A program made the translations under genes and the position numbers. This document shows, one piece after another, positions 1 to 8,392 of a DNA stretch of 23,320 bases. The stretch is from Acidimicrobium sp. UBA3029 (GTDB lineage: Bacteria > Actinomycetota > Acidimicrobiia > Acidimicrobiales > Ilumatobacteraceae), in NCBI GenBank assembly GCA_002367695.1, contig DFDK01000059.1, positions 1-23,320 of the forward strand. Direction: 5' to 3'. The notes beneath the pieces were generated by a model that was given only the letters and a program-made list of their open reading frames with translations, had not been told where the DNA came from and ran no database searches. Numbering within the stretch: position 1 is the stretch's first letter; each line of letters opens with the position of its first letter.

Positions 1-753
1 GACGACTCAAAGTTTGGTTTCAATCTTGGCAATGGCGACGCTCGCAAGGCCGCGCAACGTGCCAAAACTTCAGATTCAGTGCAGCTCGTTGGCATCCACT
101 GTCATATCGGGTCAAATGTGTTTGCTGCCGAAAACTTTACGCTGGCTGCAAAAATCATGGTTGACCTTGCAAATGAACTTGCCGTAGACGAGGTCACTCT
201 CGGTGGTGGCCTTGGCGTCGCATACGTTGCATCCGAGCATGCGCCAACGATTTCCGAATGGGCTGTGCACCTCCACACCGCAACCGTCCATCTCAATAAA
301 GGCATCACCGTGTTTGTTGAGCCAGGAAGATCGATCGTTGCGTCTGCGGCTATCACTCTGTATTCAGTCGGCACCATAAAACATATTCCCAATGTGCGCA
401 CCTATGTCGCTGTCGATGGTGGAATGAGCGACAATCCACGACCTGTGTTGTATGGCAGTGGTTATGAAGCATTTTTGCCATCACGAGCCAATGCCGATCG
501 CACCGAAGTTGTGCGCCTTGTCGGCAAACATTGCGAGAGTGGCGACGTGTTGATTAACGAGGCACTTGTGCCCGCTGGGCTCAAAATTGGTGATGTTCTA
601 GCAACTCCAGTAACTGGTGCATATGGCCACTCGATGGCTTCCAACTACAACAAAGTGACAAGACCGCCAGTGGTTTTTATCGCAAATGGCAAAGCCCGCC
701 TTGTTGTACGCCGTGAAACCAATGAGGATCTGACCAGGCTCGATATTCGCTAG
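1..753 (+). CDS. lysA: Diaminopimelate decarboxylase, C-terminal part (5' end outside window)
   Basis: This frame is open from base 1 to the TAG at 751-753, giving 250 residues of a protein whose start lies to the left. The enzyme decarboxylates meso-diaminopimelate to L-lysine in the cytoplasm, using PLP, as the last step of lysine synthesis. Visible family marks are DSKFGFNL near the left edge, GIHCHIGSN in the barrel, the glycine loop GGGLGVAY, the phosphate-binding EPGRSIVASA, the active-site CESGD, and the C-terminal TGAYGHSMASNYN block. The PLP-binding lysine belongs to the missing N-terminal part. The family is usually 420-450 residues, so a little over half is present. The following hom gene starts 33 bp downstream on the same strand, so the two are probably co-transcribed as an aspartate-family operon. 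Identification is firm. Confidence 0.95.
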   Translation, partial: DDSKFGFNLGNGDARKAAQRAKTSDSVQLVGIHCHIGSNVFAAENFTLAAKIMVDLANELAVDEVTLGGGLGVAYVASEHAPTISEWAVHLHTATVHLNKGITVFVEPGRSIVASAAITLYSVGTIKHIPNVRTYVAVDGGMSDNPRPVLYGSGYEAFLPSRANADRTEVVRLVGKHCESGDVLINEALVPAGLKIGDVLATPVTGAYGHSMASNYNKVTRPPVVFIANGKARLVVRRETNEDLTRLDIR

Positions 754-786
754 AGATTGAGGCGACTGAGCCAATAGCGTGAAGGT

Positions 787-2073
787 ATGGCTGCAGCACA
801 AGTGCGAATCGGTGTTATTGGCCACGGCACTGTGGGGGCCGCATTTGTACAACTCGTCAAACAACAATCCGACACCATTGCCGCACGCAGTGGGGTAAAA
901 CTTGAGATTGCTCGTGTTGCCGTGCGCAACATTGATGCGCATCAAAATTCGCTGGCTGCCGAAGTACTCACAACCGATGCTGAGTTTTTGGTTAATGACC
1001 CAACCGTCGATCTCGTGGTCGAAGTTATGGGTGGCATCGACCAGGCACGTGGATTGATATTGAAGGCATTAGCAAATGGCAAACCAGTAGTAACCGCCAA
1101 TAAAGCATTGATTGCGACTCATGGGGCCGAGTTATTTGCAGCAGCCGATAACGCAGGTATCGATTTGCTATTTGAGGCCGCAGTGTGCGGTGGTATTCCG
1201 CTTATTCGTCCATTGCGCGAAAGCCTGCGCGGCGAACCAATTAGGCGTGTGCTTGGCATCATCAACGGAACAACAAATTATATTCTGACTAAAATGAGTG
1301 AAGACGGTGCGAGCTACGCCGAAGCGTTGGCCGGAGCACAGAAGCTTGGTTACGCAGAAGCAGACCCGACAGCAGACGTTGAGGGCTTGGATGCCGCGGC
1401 CAAAATTTCGATTATCGCAAGTATCGCGTTTGGTTGCAACGTTGTTGCGGGTGATGTGCACAGCGAAGGCATCACGAAGATCACCGCAGCAGATATTGCG
1501 ATTGCTAAGCGCTTGGGGTATGCCGTCAAGTTATTGGGTATCACCGAGATCGATAAGGCATCGGGTGCGATATCGGTACGTGTGCACCCTGCGATGGTTT
1601 CGATGCAGCATCCGCTTGCATCGGTTCGCGAAGCATTTAATGCGGTTGTGGTCGACGGCGAAGCATCGGGTTCGCTCATGTTCTACGGTCGCGGCGCAGG
1701 TGGCGACCCAACAGCATCTTCGATACTTGGTGATGTCATTGATGCTGCAATTAATCTCAACAAGGGTGCGCACGCAACGCTTGGTGTGTTGAGTGCACCA
1801 AGGTTGCAACCGATGTCTGACACGTCGTGTGAGTATTTACTACCTCTTGAAGTTGCGGACAAGCCGGGCGTTTTGCATGCTGTTACTGGTGTTTTCGCAC
1901 GCAACGACGTGAGTATTCGCGCAGCGGAACAAGATGGCATCGGCCACGGCGCGCGACTCGTATTTCTTACACACCAAGCAAATGAGGCTGCAATGCAGTC
2001 TTGTATTGCCGAGTTGAAGAAACTCGATGTTGTCGCGCATGTGGGCGGCCTTCTGCGCGTAATCGCCGACTAA
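787..2073 (+). CDS. hom: Homoserine dehydrogenase (monofunctional, with ACT domain)
   Basis: The product is 428 residues, the usual size for a monofunctional enzyme. It reduces aspartate semialdehyde to homoserine with NAD(P)H, the branch point to threonine and methionine. The N-terminal Rossmann fold carries GHGTVG at residues 12-17. TANKALIA has Lys106, and EGLDAAAK contains Asp202 and Lys206, four residues apart like the catalytic Asp/Lys pair of the yeast enzyme. NGTTNYI at 160-166 is the conserved substrate-domain motif. Residues from about 352 form a C-terminal ACT domain (LPLEVADKPGVLH), which in this family binds threonine for feedback inhibition. No fused aspartokinase is present. 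The ATG at 787 has only a weak upstream purine run, but no better start is seen. thrC begins 13 bp downstream, so the genes are likely co-transcribed. Confidence 0.95.
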   Translation: MAAAQVRIGVIGHGTVGAAFVQLVKQQSDTIAARSGVKLEIARVAVRNIDAHQNSLAAEVLTTDAEFLVNDPTVDLVVEVMGGIDQARGLILKALANGKPVVTANKALIATHGAELFAAADNAGIDLLFEAAVCGGIPLIRPLRESLRGEPIRRVLGIINGTTNYILTKMSEDGASYAEALAGAQKLGYAEADPTADVEGLDAAAKISIIASIAFGCNVVAGDVHSEGITKITAADIAIAKRLGYAVKLLGITEIDKASGAISVRVHPAMVSMQHPLASVREAFNAVVVDGEASGSLMFYGRGAGGDPTASSILGDVIDAAINLNKGAHATLGVLSAPRLQPMSDTSCEYLLPLEVADKPGVLHAVTGVFARNDVSIRAAEQDGIGHGARLVFLTHQANEAAMQSCIAELKKLDVVAHVGGLLRVIAD

Positions 2074-2086
2074 AATATTTTTTCGT

Positions 2087-3457
2087 ATGCGTTACATCTC
2101 CACACGCGGTCGTGCCCCGGAATTAGGTTTTTGTGACGCACTTCTGGCTGGTCTCGCTACCGATGGCGGACTGTACGTGCCGCAGACTTGGCCAAATGTG
2201 AGCGCGCCAACCACTGGTAGTTATGCAGACCGTGCGGCGGCAATCATGCAACCATTTATTGGCAGCGAGATTGATGCAGCCACGTTTGAGCGACTGAGCC
2301 GCGAGGCGTATTCGTCGTTTAGGCATCCAGATGTAGTACCGCTTGTACAAATTGCTCCAGAACATTACCTGCTCGAACTTTTTCATGGCCCGACCCTTGC
2401 TTTCAAAGATGTTGCCTTGCAGTTAATTGGCAGATTGTTTGACCACGTGTTGAGTCAACGCGATCAACGAGTAATGATCGTTGGCGCAACTAGTGGCGAC
2501 ACCGGTAGTGCGGCAATTGATGGCGTGAAGTCATGCAACAACGTCGACATTGTGATTTTGTATCCGCGCGGACGAGTAAGTGATGTGCAGCGCAGGCAGA
2601 TGACCACCGTTGATGCACCAAATGTGCACACAATTTCTATCGACGGCACGTTTGACGACTGTCAAGACTTGGTGAAAGCCATGTTTAATGATGCACCATT
2701 TCGTGATGCCAACAATTTGTCAGCCGTCAACTCCATCAACTGGTCGCGCGTAATGGCACAAACTGTTTATTACTTCACTGCATTGCAATCGCTCGGACGT
2801 AGCGCATCGTTTAGTGTGCCAACCGGAAACTTTGGCAATGTTCTCGCAGGTTGGATCGCGAAACAGATGGGTGCACCGATCGAAAAACTCATTGTCGGGT
2901 CAAACAGCAATGATATTCTGACTCGATTCTTTGATACGCATTCAATGCAGATGACCTCTGTTGTGCCAACACTGAGCCCAAGTATGGACATACAGGTGTC
3001 ATCGAATTTTGAGCGTTTACTGTTCGAAATGAATGATTGTGATGGGGGAGCAACTGCTCAACAACTAGACGCGTTTCGTGCACAGGGCATGATGTCGGTT
3101 GAACCAGATCAATACGCGTCGTATATAGCCCCAATATTCCGTGCACACCGAAGTGATGATGCAGAGACTTTGTCGGTGATGAAACGCATGTATCAAGATC
3201 ACGGCATGTTTGTCGATCCGCACACCGCAGTTGGCATTGCCTCGGCAGAGCATTGCGCCGAGCCCGGCATACCAACAATTACATTGGCAACCGCACACCC
3301 CGCCAAGTTTCCCGACGCAGTCAAGAAGGCAACTGGGGTAGTGCCCCCGCTACCAGAACACCTCGCAGATCTGATGCAACGAAACGAGCGAATTGTTGAT
3401 CTGCCGAACGATTTGCAGGCAGTTGAGGCATTTGTCGCCTCACGCCAGCGCAGATAG
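2087..3457 (+). CDS. thrC: Threonine synthase, long (E. coli/yeast-like) form
   Basis: The 456-residue protein converts O-phosphohomoserine to threonine with PLP. It opens with MRYISTRG and has GLATDGGLYVP at about 23-32, typical of the long E. coli/yeast-like branch rather than the shorter (about 360-residue) form found in mycobacteria. The PLP lysine is Lys107 in the HGPTLAFKD motif. GATSGDTGSAAIDG forms the phosphate-binding loop, and NSINWSRVMAQ and PTGNFGN are further family blocks. The ATG at 2087 follows an A/T-rich gap of 13 bp after hom with no clear Shine-Dalgarno, so translational coupling is possible. Homoserine kinase, which supplies the substrate, is not encoded next to it. After the stop there is a 184-bp gap before rho, a likely operon boundary. 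Confidence 0.94.
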   Translation: MRYISTRGRAPELGFCDALLAGLATDGGLYVPQTWPNVSAPTTGSYADRAAAIMQPFIGSEIDAATFERLSREAYSSFRHPDVVPLVQIAPEHYLLELFHGPTLAFKDVALQLIGRLFDHVLSQRDQRVMIVGATSGDTGSAAIDGVKSCNNVDIVILYPRGRVSDVQRRQMTTVDAPNVHTISIDGTFDDCQDLVKAMFNDAPFRDANNLSAVNSINWSRVMAQTVYYFTALQSLGRSASFSVPTGNFGNVLAGWIAKQMGAPIEKLIVGSNSNDILTRFFDTHSMQMTSVVPTLSPSMDIQVSSNFERLLFEMNDCDGGATAQQLDAFRAQGMMSVEPDQYASYIAPIFRAHRSDDAETLSVMKRMYQDHGMFVDPHTAVGIASAEHCAEPGIPTITLATAHPAKFPDAVKKATGVVPPLPEHLADLMQRNERIVDLPNDLQAVEAFVASRQRR

Positions 3458-3502
3458 AAAGCTGATTATTCAGCCACCTCAACATTGCATGTTGTAATTA
3501 GA

Positions 3503-3532
3503 GAGCCAGAGGGGCTAATCTGAATCTGGCTC
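3503..3532. repeat. Inverted repeat in thrC-rho gap (possible leader or 3'-end hairpin)
   Basis: The 184-bp gap 3458-3641 between thrC and rho holds no gene that I can support. It contains an exact 8-bp inverted repeat, GAGCCAGA (3503-3510) and TCTGGCTC (3525-3532), with a 14-nt loop. A shorter pair, ATTAG (3497-3501) and CTAAT (3515-3519), overlaps it and could form an alternative fold. No U-tract follows, so it does not look like a standard intrinsic terminator. It could be a 3'-end structure for the threonine genes or part of the rho leader. rho is autoregulated through its leader in some bacteria, but a role here is only inferred. Confidence 0.35.
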
Positions 3533-3634
3533 GGATTCCCGAGTGAAGCCCCCGCAAACCTGCGACGTTGATTTTCGCGTGACGCATCTGCGGTCAGATG
3601 GGCAAATCACATTTGTGTGAACGCCCTTGAAAGT

Positions 3635-3638
3635 AGGA
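3635..3638 (+). promoter_or_regulatory. Ribosome binding site deciding the rho start
   Basis: AGGA at 3635-3638 lies 3 nt upstream of the ATG at 3642. An in-frame TTG at 3627 would add five residues but has no purine-rich sequence in front of it. The ATG is therefore preferred, although the spacing is short. Confidence 0.45.
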
Positions 3639-3641
3639 CCA

Positions 3642-5357
3642 ATGGCCAGTGGAGCCCTTGAAAAATCAGCATTAGAAGCTAAAGATCGCGAGCAACTTAC
3701 AGCAATTGCTTCGGCACTTGGCGTTAAGTCTGCGTCGCGTGCCAAAAAATCAGAACTCATTGACATGATTCTTGAACAAACAAAGCCTGCAACACCGACA
3801 CCTGTTGCCACCAAGCCTGCATCGCGGGTTGCTGCGTCGAAAGCTGCTCCAGCCGCTGCCAAGGCAGCACTTGGTGCCGACGGTGAGCCACTCGCCGATT
3901 GGGAAATCGAATTGGCCGAGCATGAAGGCACTCCGGTTGCTCCGGATGCACGTCGTGCAAGTGAGCGACCAGCGGGTTCTGATCGAAATAGCGATCGTGG
4001 CCAGAACCGCAATCAAAACAACGATCGCAATAGTGATCGTGGCCCAAATCGCGGTCCAGATCGCCAAAATAGTTTTCAGCGCGAGGCAGCCGAAGGCGGT
4101 CCAAACCGCAATCGCAACCGCAATCGTCGACGACGTGGCAAAGGTCCGCGCGATGAGGGCCCACAGGGCAACGATCGCTACGAATCATTTGAGCAAGAGG
4201 TCAGCAATGAACCAATTTCGACTGAGCCAGTATTGGTTTCTGGCTATCTCGATCTGCGCGACGAGGGCTACGGTTTCTTGCGCGTTAATGGATACCTGGC
4301 AAGTGCAGGCGATGCATATGTGGCTGTTCGTTTGACACGTCAATACGGTCTGCGTAAGGGCGATCACGTCACCGGTATGTGCAAGCCAGCAGGGCGCAAT
4401 GAAAAGAACCCAGCCATGCTCGATGTTGCAACTATTAATGGTGTTGCTGCCGACCAAGTGAAGGCGCGTCCTCGTTTCGAAGACCTCACTGCACTGTTTC
4501 CCGATTCCAAACTTGGACTCGAAAACTCTGCAGACCCAAACAACATGACCGCACGCATTATCGACTTGATCTCGCCAATTGGCAAGGGCCAGCGTGGAAT
4601 GATCGTGTCACCGCCAAAAGCCGGCAAAACAACGGTGATGAAGACGATTGCAACTTCAATCGAACGCAATCACCCGGAAGTAAAACTGATTGTGCTGTTG
4701 ATCGATGAACGTCCTGAAGAAGTGACCGATATGCGGCGCACAGTGAAGGGCGAAGTAATTGCTTCTACCTTTGACAGACCGTCGGAAGAGCACACACAAG
4801 TGGCCGAAATGGTGCTGGAAAAGGCTAAGCGCATGGTCGAGATGGGCGAAGACATTGTCATCATTTTGGACGGCATTACTCGTTTGTCTCGTGCATACAA
4901 CTTGTCGGCACCAGCAACCGGAAAAATCATGTCCGGCGGTATCGACGCAGGTGCTCTGTATCCACCAAAGAAATTCTTTGGTTCGGCTCGCAACGTTGAA
5001 GAAGGTGGCAGTCTCACGATCCTTGCAACAGCATTGGTCGAGACAAACAGCCGCATGGACGATGCAATTTTCGAAGAGTTCAAGGGCACGGGCAACATGG
5101 AGCTTCGTCTCGATCGCAAGATCTCGGAGCGCCGTATTTATCCTGCCATCGACGTTGATGCATCCTCCACGCGACACGAAGAGTTGTTGTTTGATCGCAA
5201 GCAATTGCAGATGGTATGGAAACTGCGCAGAGTATTGAGCGGTTTGGCCGAGGGTGGCAACGCTGCTCCGGGTCTCGAGTTGTTGATTGATCGATTGAAG
5301 ACATTTAAGAACAATGATGAGTTCTTGTCTGAAATAGCCAAGCAACCAAACGCCTAA
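3642..5357 (+). CDS. rho: Transcription termination factor Rho with long N-terminal insertion
   Basis: Rho is the hexameric RNA-dependent ATPase that releases RNA polymerase at Rho-dependent terminators. From the ATG the protein is 571 residues; E. coli Rho is 419. Order of parts: a SAP-like Rho_N helix bundle at about 10-48; an Ala/Pro/Lys stretch; a low-complexity Asn/Arg/Asp/Gly insertion at about 113-165; the OB-fold RNA-binding domain from about 200 (SGYLDLRDEGYGFLR); and the RecA-like core with Walker A PPKAGKTT at about 324-331, DERPEEVTDMRR, and the Q/R-loop region GGSLTILATALVETNSRMDD. All core motifs look intact. Long insertions between Rho_N and the RNA-binding domain are known in actinobacterial Rho and are linked to stronger RNA binding. 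The next gene follows after 54 bp. Confidence 0.97.
   Translation: MASGALEKSALEAKDREQLTAIASALGVKSASRAKKSELIDMILEQTKPATPTPVATKPASRVAASKAAPAAAKAALGADGEPLADWEIELAEHEGTPVAPDARRASERPAGSDRNSDRGQNRNQNNDRNSDRGPNRGPDRQNSFQREAAEGGPNRNRNRNRRRRGKGPRDEGPQGNDRYESFEQEVSNEPISTEPVLVSGYLDLRDEGYGFLRVNGYLASAGDAYVAVRLTRQYGLRKGDHVTGMCKPAGRNEKNPAMLDVATINGVAADQVKARPRFEDLTALFPDSKLGLENSADPNNMTARIIDLISPIGKGQRGMIVSPPKAGKTTVMKTIATSIERNHPEVKLIVLLIDERPEEVTDMRRTVKGEVIASTFDRPSEEHTQVAEMVLEKAKRMVEMGEDIVIILDGITRLSRAYNLSAPATGKIMSGGIDAGALYPPKKFFGSARNVEEGGSLTILATALVETNSRMDDAIFEEFKGTGNMELRLDRKISERRIYPAIDVDASSTRHEELLFDRKQLQMVWKLRRVLSGLAEGGNAAPGLELLIDRLKTFKNNDEFLSEIAKQPNA
3978..4136 (+). repeat. Low-complexity Asn/Arg/Asp-rich coding tract inside rho
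   Basis: This in-frame stretch encodes a polar, probably disordered segment built from variations on NSDRG, RNRN and GPNRG, ending in a run of four arginines. At DNA level it is made of imperfect short units such as CGCAATCG and GATCGTGGCC, so length variation between strains by slippage is plausible. It matches the position of the N-terminal insertion domain described for actinobacterial Rho. Confidence 0.7.
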
Positions 5358-5411
5358 TCATCGACTGAATATCGTCAACTGCTTCGTCGGCTTTTTCTGA
5401 CTTTCTTTCGC

Positions 5412-6404
5412 ATGAGTGAAAACAACAATCAGAAAAGTCGTGTGGCACAACTCGTCTTGCGTAATGCAATGGCAAGCATCGGCGCAGATGCGCAACCCGA
5501 GTTTGTCGAGTTTGCGCTCGGTGCGGGTGCCATAAGTGCAAACCACGCTTGGGTTGTGGTGCTCGAACAATGCGAGCGCTCGCTTGGTCCGGTGTTGTTG
5601 TGGTCTCAAAAGTTTGATGCCACATCTCTCGATATTTTTGTGGTCTCCGATGCCAGCCTCGTGTCGCGGCGTTCACAGTTTTTTGATCGAGACATTCGCG
5701 TCTGGCTTGTTGCCGACAAAGAAGTTGCTCGCGCTGAATCCGAGCCTATAAATCAAGCCTTAGTAGTACCCAACACGCACGAGCAATTTGTCTCGATTAT
5801 TGGTGAGTCTGGTGCCGATATTGTTCGCGAACACGGCGTGCTGAGTGGCGAAGTAATGGGTCTTGAGGTGTGCAGAGTCGTTGTCGACGAAAATGACGAC
5901 ACACCTCGTCTCGAGATCGGAGTCGGTGCTCACGACCGCGAAACATTCCAAATGCTGCATGGCAAAGTTGCCACAGTTGAATCACTTGTCAAAGTTGTCA
6001 ATATCGTGCGCGGGCACCGTCAAAGTGGTTCTGAGCATCACCCACTCAACAGGCTTGCTGCCGAACGATTGCTGAGACATCGTTTGATCGTTGAGCCGTC
6101 ATTGGTTGGTGCTTCGTCGTTGCAAGCAACCGAGCCACCAGTGCAACGTCTCAACGTCAAGGATGCGGTGCCTTGTTGTGCGGTAGGCATCATCACCGAC
6201 GGTCAGCAGATTGTTGTTGTGTGCACCGCGTCGGTAGACGTAGACGTTGTTTCTTTTGCGGCAGATGCTCGTGCTCGTGTTGCACCCGATGCGCAACTTG
6301 TGATCGCAACCCACACGAATAACGTGACACCGTCGTTGGCAAAGTTGGCAAAATCACTGCGTATTCCTGCACGATTCGTTGAAGTCGCGCCTGTTGTTCG
6401 CTAA
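5412..6404 (+). CDS. Uncharacterised 330-residue protein between rho and prfA
   Basis: I do not recognise this family with certainty. The protein is soluble-looking, with no signal peptide or membrane segment. Two blocks look conserved in character: GLEVCRVVV at 150-158, followed by LEIGVGAHDRETFQMLHG at 167-184; and HHPLNRLAAERLLR at 209-222. The C-terminal part (about 254-326) has alternating strands and helices (AVGIITDGQQIVVVCTAS, then VSFAADARARV and QLVIATHTN), suggesting an alpha/beta fold. Codon use and base composition are like the neighbours, which argues against recent transfer. It lies 54 bp after rho and 21 bp before prfA on the same strand, so a link to termination or translation is possible but only by position. 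The ATG at 5412 has a pyrimidine-rich upstream region and no Shine-Dalgarno. In mycobacteria this slot holds rpmE, and this protein is not L31. Confidence 0.85.
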   Translation: MSENNNQKSRVAQLVLRNAMASIGADAQPEFVEFALGAGAISANHAWVVVLEQCERSLGPVLLWSQKFDATSLDIFVVSDASLVSRRSQFFDRDIRVWLVADKEVARAESEPINQALVVPNTHEQFVSIIGESGADIVREHGVLSGEVMGLEVCRVVVDENDDTPRLEIGVGAHDRETFQMLHGKVATVESLVKVVNIVRGHRQSGSEHHPLNRLAAERLLRHRLIVEPSLVGASSLQATEPPVQRLNVKDAVPCCAVGIITDGQQIVVVCTASVDVDVVSFAADARARVAPDAQLVIATHTNNVTPSLAKLAKSLRIPARFVEVAPVVR

Positions 6405-6425
6405 AAAAGTCGTAGCCTAAGAGTC

Positions 6426-7502
6426 GTGTTAGACAGACTCGTTCAAATTGATGCCGACTATCGCGCACTTGAAGAGAGTTTGGCTAGCCAAGAAGTGTTG
6501 AGCGATCAGGCAAAGTTGCGCGATGCATCGCGTCGTTACAAGCAACAAACACCGCTCGTGTTGTGCATTCGCGAGTATCTCGATACAGAAGGTAACACCG
6601 AGGCCGCTCGCGAGTTGTTGGTCGATGCCGATGGCCAAGAGCGTGAGCAGCTGCAAGCCGAGATAGATGCTGGTGTAATCAAGTTGTCCGAATTGGAAGA
6701 ACGACTCAAGGTGTTGTTGCTGCCATCCGATCCGAATGATGGCAAAAACATCATCATTGAAATTCGTGGTGCAGAAGGCGGCGAAGAAGCAAATCTCTTT
6801 GCAGGAGACTTGTTTGAGATGTACGCCGCATTTGCGGCAAGGCAAGGTTGGGCATGGGAAGTGTTGTCGCGCGACAACTCACCAATGGGCGGGATCAATC
6901 AGATCACCGTGTCGGCCAAAGGTGACATGGTGTGGACGAAGTTGCGCTTTGAAGGCGGGCCACACCGAGTGCAACGCGTGCCAGTCACCGAAGCACAAGG
7001 ACGTATTCATACTTCGTCTGCGACTGTGATGGTGTTGCCCGAAGCAGAAGAAGTCGACGTCGAGATTGACGAAAAAGATTTGCATATTGATGTGTATCGC
7101 GCAAGCGGCCCTGGCGGTCAGGGTGTAAACACCACCGACTCTGCGGTGCGCATCACGCACAAACCTTCTGGTTTGGTTGTTGCAATGCAAGACGAGCGCA
7201 GCCAGTTGCAAAACCGCTTACGTGCAATGACTGTATTGCGTTCGCGCTTGCTCAAGTTGCGTGAAGACGAGCAAGCCGAAAAGATGTCTGCGCAACGCAA
7301 GGCCCAGGTTGGCAAGGGCGGACGGGGCGAAAAAATTCGCACCTACAACTTCAAAGAAAATCGCATCACCGACCATCGCATCGGCTTTACGTTGTACCAA
7401 TTGCAAGATGTGTTGATGGGCAATCTTGATCCAGTGATCGATGCGCTCACTGCGCAGTTCGAGATCGAGCAGTTGGCTGGCGCTTCCGTTGAAGTTCACT
7501 AA
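6426..7502 (+). CDS. prfA: Peptide chain release factor 1
   Basis: The 358-residue protein reads UAA and UAG stop codons and triggers peptide release. The anticodon-mimic motif is PVT at 186-188 (PxT, which separates RF1 from the SPF of RF2), inside RVQRVPVTEAQGRIHTS. The catalytic GGQ is at 230-232, in the context SGPGGQGVNTTDSAVRITH. The basic stretch after it (QVGKGGRGEKIRTYNFKENR) is also typical. The N-terminal domain is a helical coiled coil up to about residue 100. The start is a GTG at 6426, 21 bp after the upstream gene, with only a weak purine signal. The GGQ glutamine is the substrate of PrmC, encoded 14 bp downstream, so substrate and modifying enzyme are in one transcription unit. 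Confidence 0.97.
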   Translation: MLDRLVQIDADYRALEESLASQEVLSDQAKLRDASRRYKQQTPLVLCIREYLDTEGNTEAARELLVDADGQEREQLQAEIDAGVIKLSELEERLKVLLLPSDPNDGKNIIIEIRGAEGGEEANLFAGDLFEMYAAFAARQGWAWEVLSRDNSPMGGINQITVSAKGDMVWTKLRFEGGPHRVQRVPVTEAQGRIHTSSATVMVLPEAEEVDVEIDEKDLHIDVYRASGPGGQGVNTTDSAVRITHKPSGLVVAMQDERSQLQNRLRAMTVLRSRLLKLREDEQAEKMSAQRKAQVGKGGRGEKIRTYNFKENRITDHRIGFTLYQLQDVLMGNLDPVIDALTAQFEIEQLAGASVEVH

Positions 7503-7516
7503 ACGGGTAGTGCGAA

Positions 7517-8392
7517 GTGACCGAGGTGGCTGACACAGTTTCGTGGCGTGAAATGCTTGCTACGACCGTTGAGCAGTTGGGCGATGCTCAAGAAGCTCGG
7601 TGGCTGTGTGAACACGCGAGTGGCATGGACTCTGCCGAGTTTTCGGCCGAACAAGATCAGTTGGTGACAGTTGCCTGTGCAAAGAGTCTGCACTCAATGA
7701 TTCTCGATCGATTGAACGGTGTGCCATTGCAATATGTCATGAAGCGCTGGGCTTTTAGGCACCTAGACGTGATGGTCGACGAGCGAGTTCTCATTCCGCG
7801 ACCGGAGACCGAGCAAGTAGTGCAGGTCGCACTAGATATTGCACGAACACGGTCGGGCAAAACTCCTTTGCAGGTTGTCGATCTGGGCACTGGCAGTGGC
7901 GTGATTGGTCTGTCGATGGCTTTCGAGCTTGGCGTCGAAGCCGCGCATGTGTGGCTCACCGATGCATCGGTTGGTGCACTCGATGTTGCTCGCGCAAACA
8001 TGATTGGTATTGGCAGGGCAGCAGCAAACGTGCGCATTGCGCATGGCAGTTGGTGGAATGCGTTGCCTCAAGACTTGTCAGGAATGATCGATATTGCAAT
8101 TTGTAATCCGCCATATATCGCTCATGCTTCGAGCGAAGTTGCGCCAGACGTTCATATGTATGAGCCGCATTCGGCTTTGTATGCGCAAGATGACGGGCTG
8201 GCAGATTTGCGCACAGTGATTGAGGGTGCTTCGACATGGCTAAAGCGGTCGGGTTGGTTGGTGCTCGAGATCGGTTATCAACAGGGTGTAGATGTGCTTG
8301 CAATGATGTCCGAATCTGGTCTTGTTGCTGCAGAGATCAAACAAGATTTGTCCGGTCGCGACCGCATCGCAATTGGTCAACTACTTGGCTAG
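7517..8392 (+). CDS. prmC: Release factor glutamine N5-methyltransferase (HemK/PrmC)
   Basis: The 291-residue enzyme methylates the GGQ glutamine of RF1 and RF2 with S-adenosylmethionine. An N-terminal helical domain (about 1-85) leads to PRPETE at 95-100. The SAM-binding motif I is VVDLGTGSGVIGLS at about 120-133, and the catalytic NPPY is at 197-200. The length is normal for the family. The start is a GTG at 7517. The last 12 bp overlap the end of the convergent minus-strand peptidase gene. In many actinobacteria the next gene is a Sua5/TsaC-type threonylcarbamoyl-AMP synthase; here it is not. Confidence 0.95.
   Translation: MTEVADTVSWREMLATTVEQLGDAQEARWLCEHASGMDSAEFSAEQDQLVTVACAKSLHSMILDRLNGVPLQYVMKRWAFRHLDVMVDERVLIPRPETEQVVQVALDIARTRSGKTPLQVVDLGTGSGVIGLSMAFELGVEAAHVWLTDASVGALDVARANMIGIGRAAANVRIAHGSWWNALPQDLSGMIDIAICNPPYIAHASSEVAPDVHMYEPHSALYAQDDGLADLRTVIEGASTWLKRSGWLVLEIGYQQGVDVLAMMSESGLVAAEIKQDLSGRDRIAIGQLLG

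Noticed and set aside
3627..3641. TTG at 3627 as the rho start
   Set aside because: No ribosome binding site precedes it, while AGGA stands before the ATG at 3642. The difference is five residues, so some doubt remains.
4656..5345. Minus-strand open frame of 229 codons inside rho
   Set aside because: It is antisense to the most conserved part of Rho, with a composition typical of shadow frames and no motif.
5358..5411. Pyrimidine-rich stretch between rho and the unknown gene as an intrinsic terminator
   Set aside because: There are T-runs, but I found no stable stem before them, and the following gene is close on the same strand.
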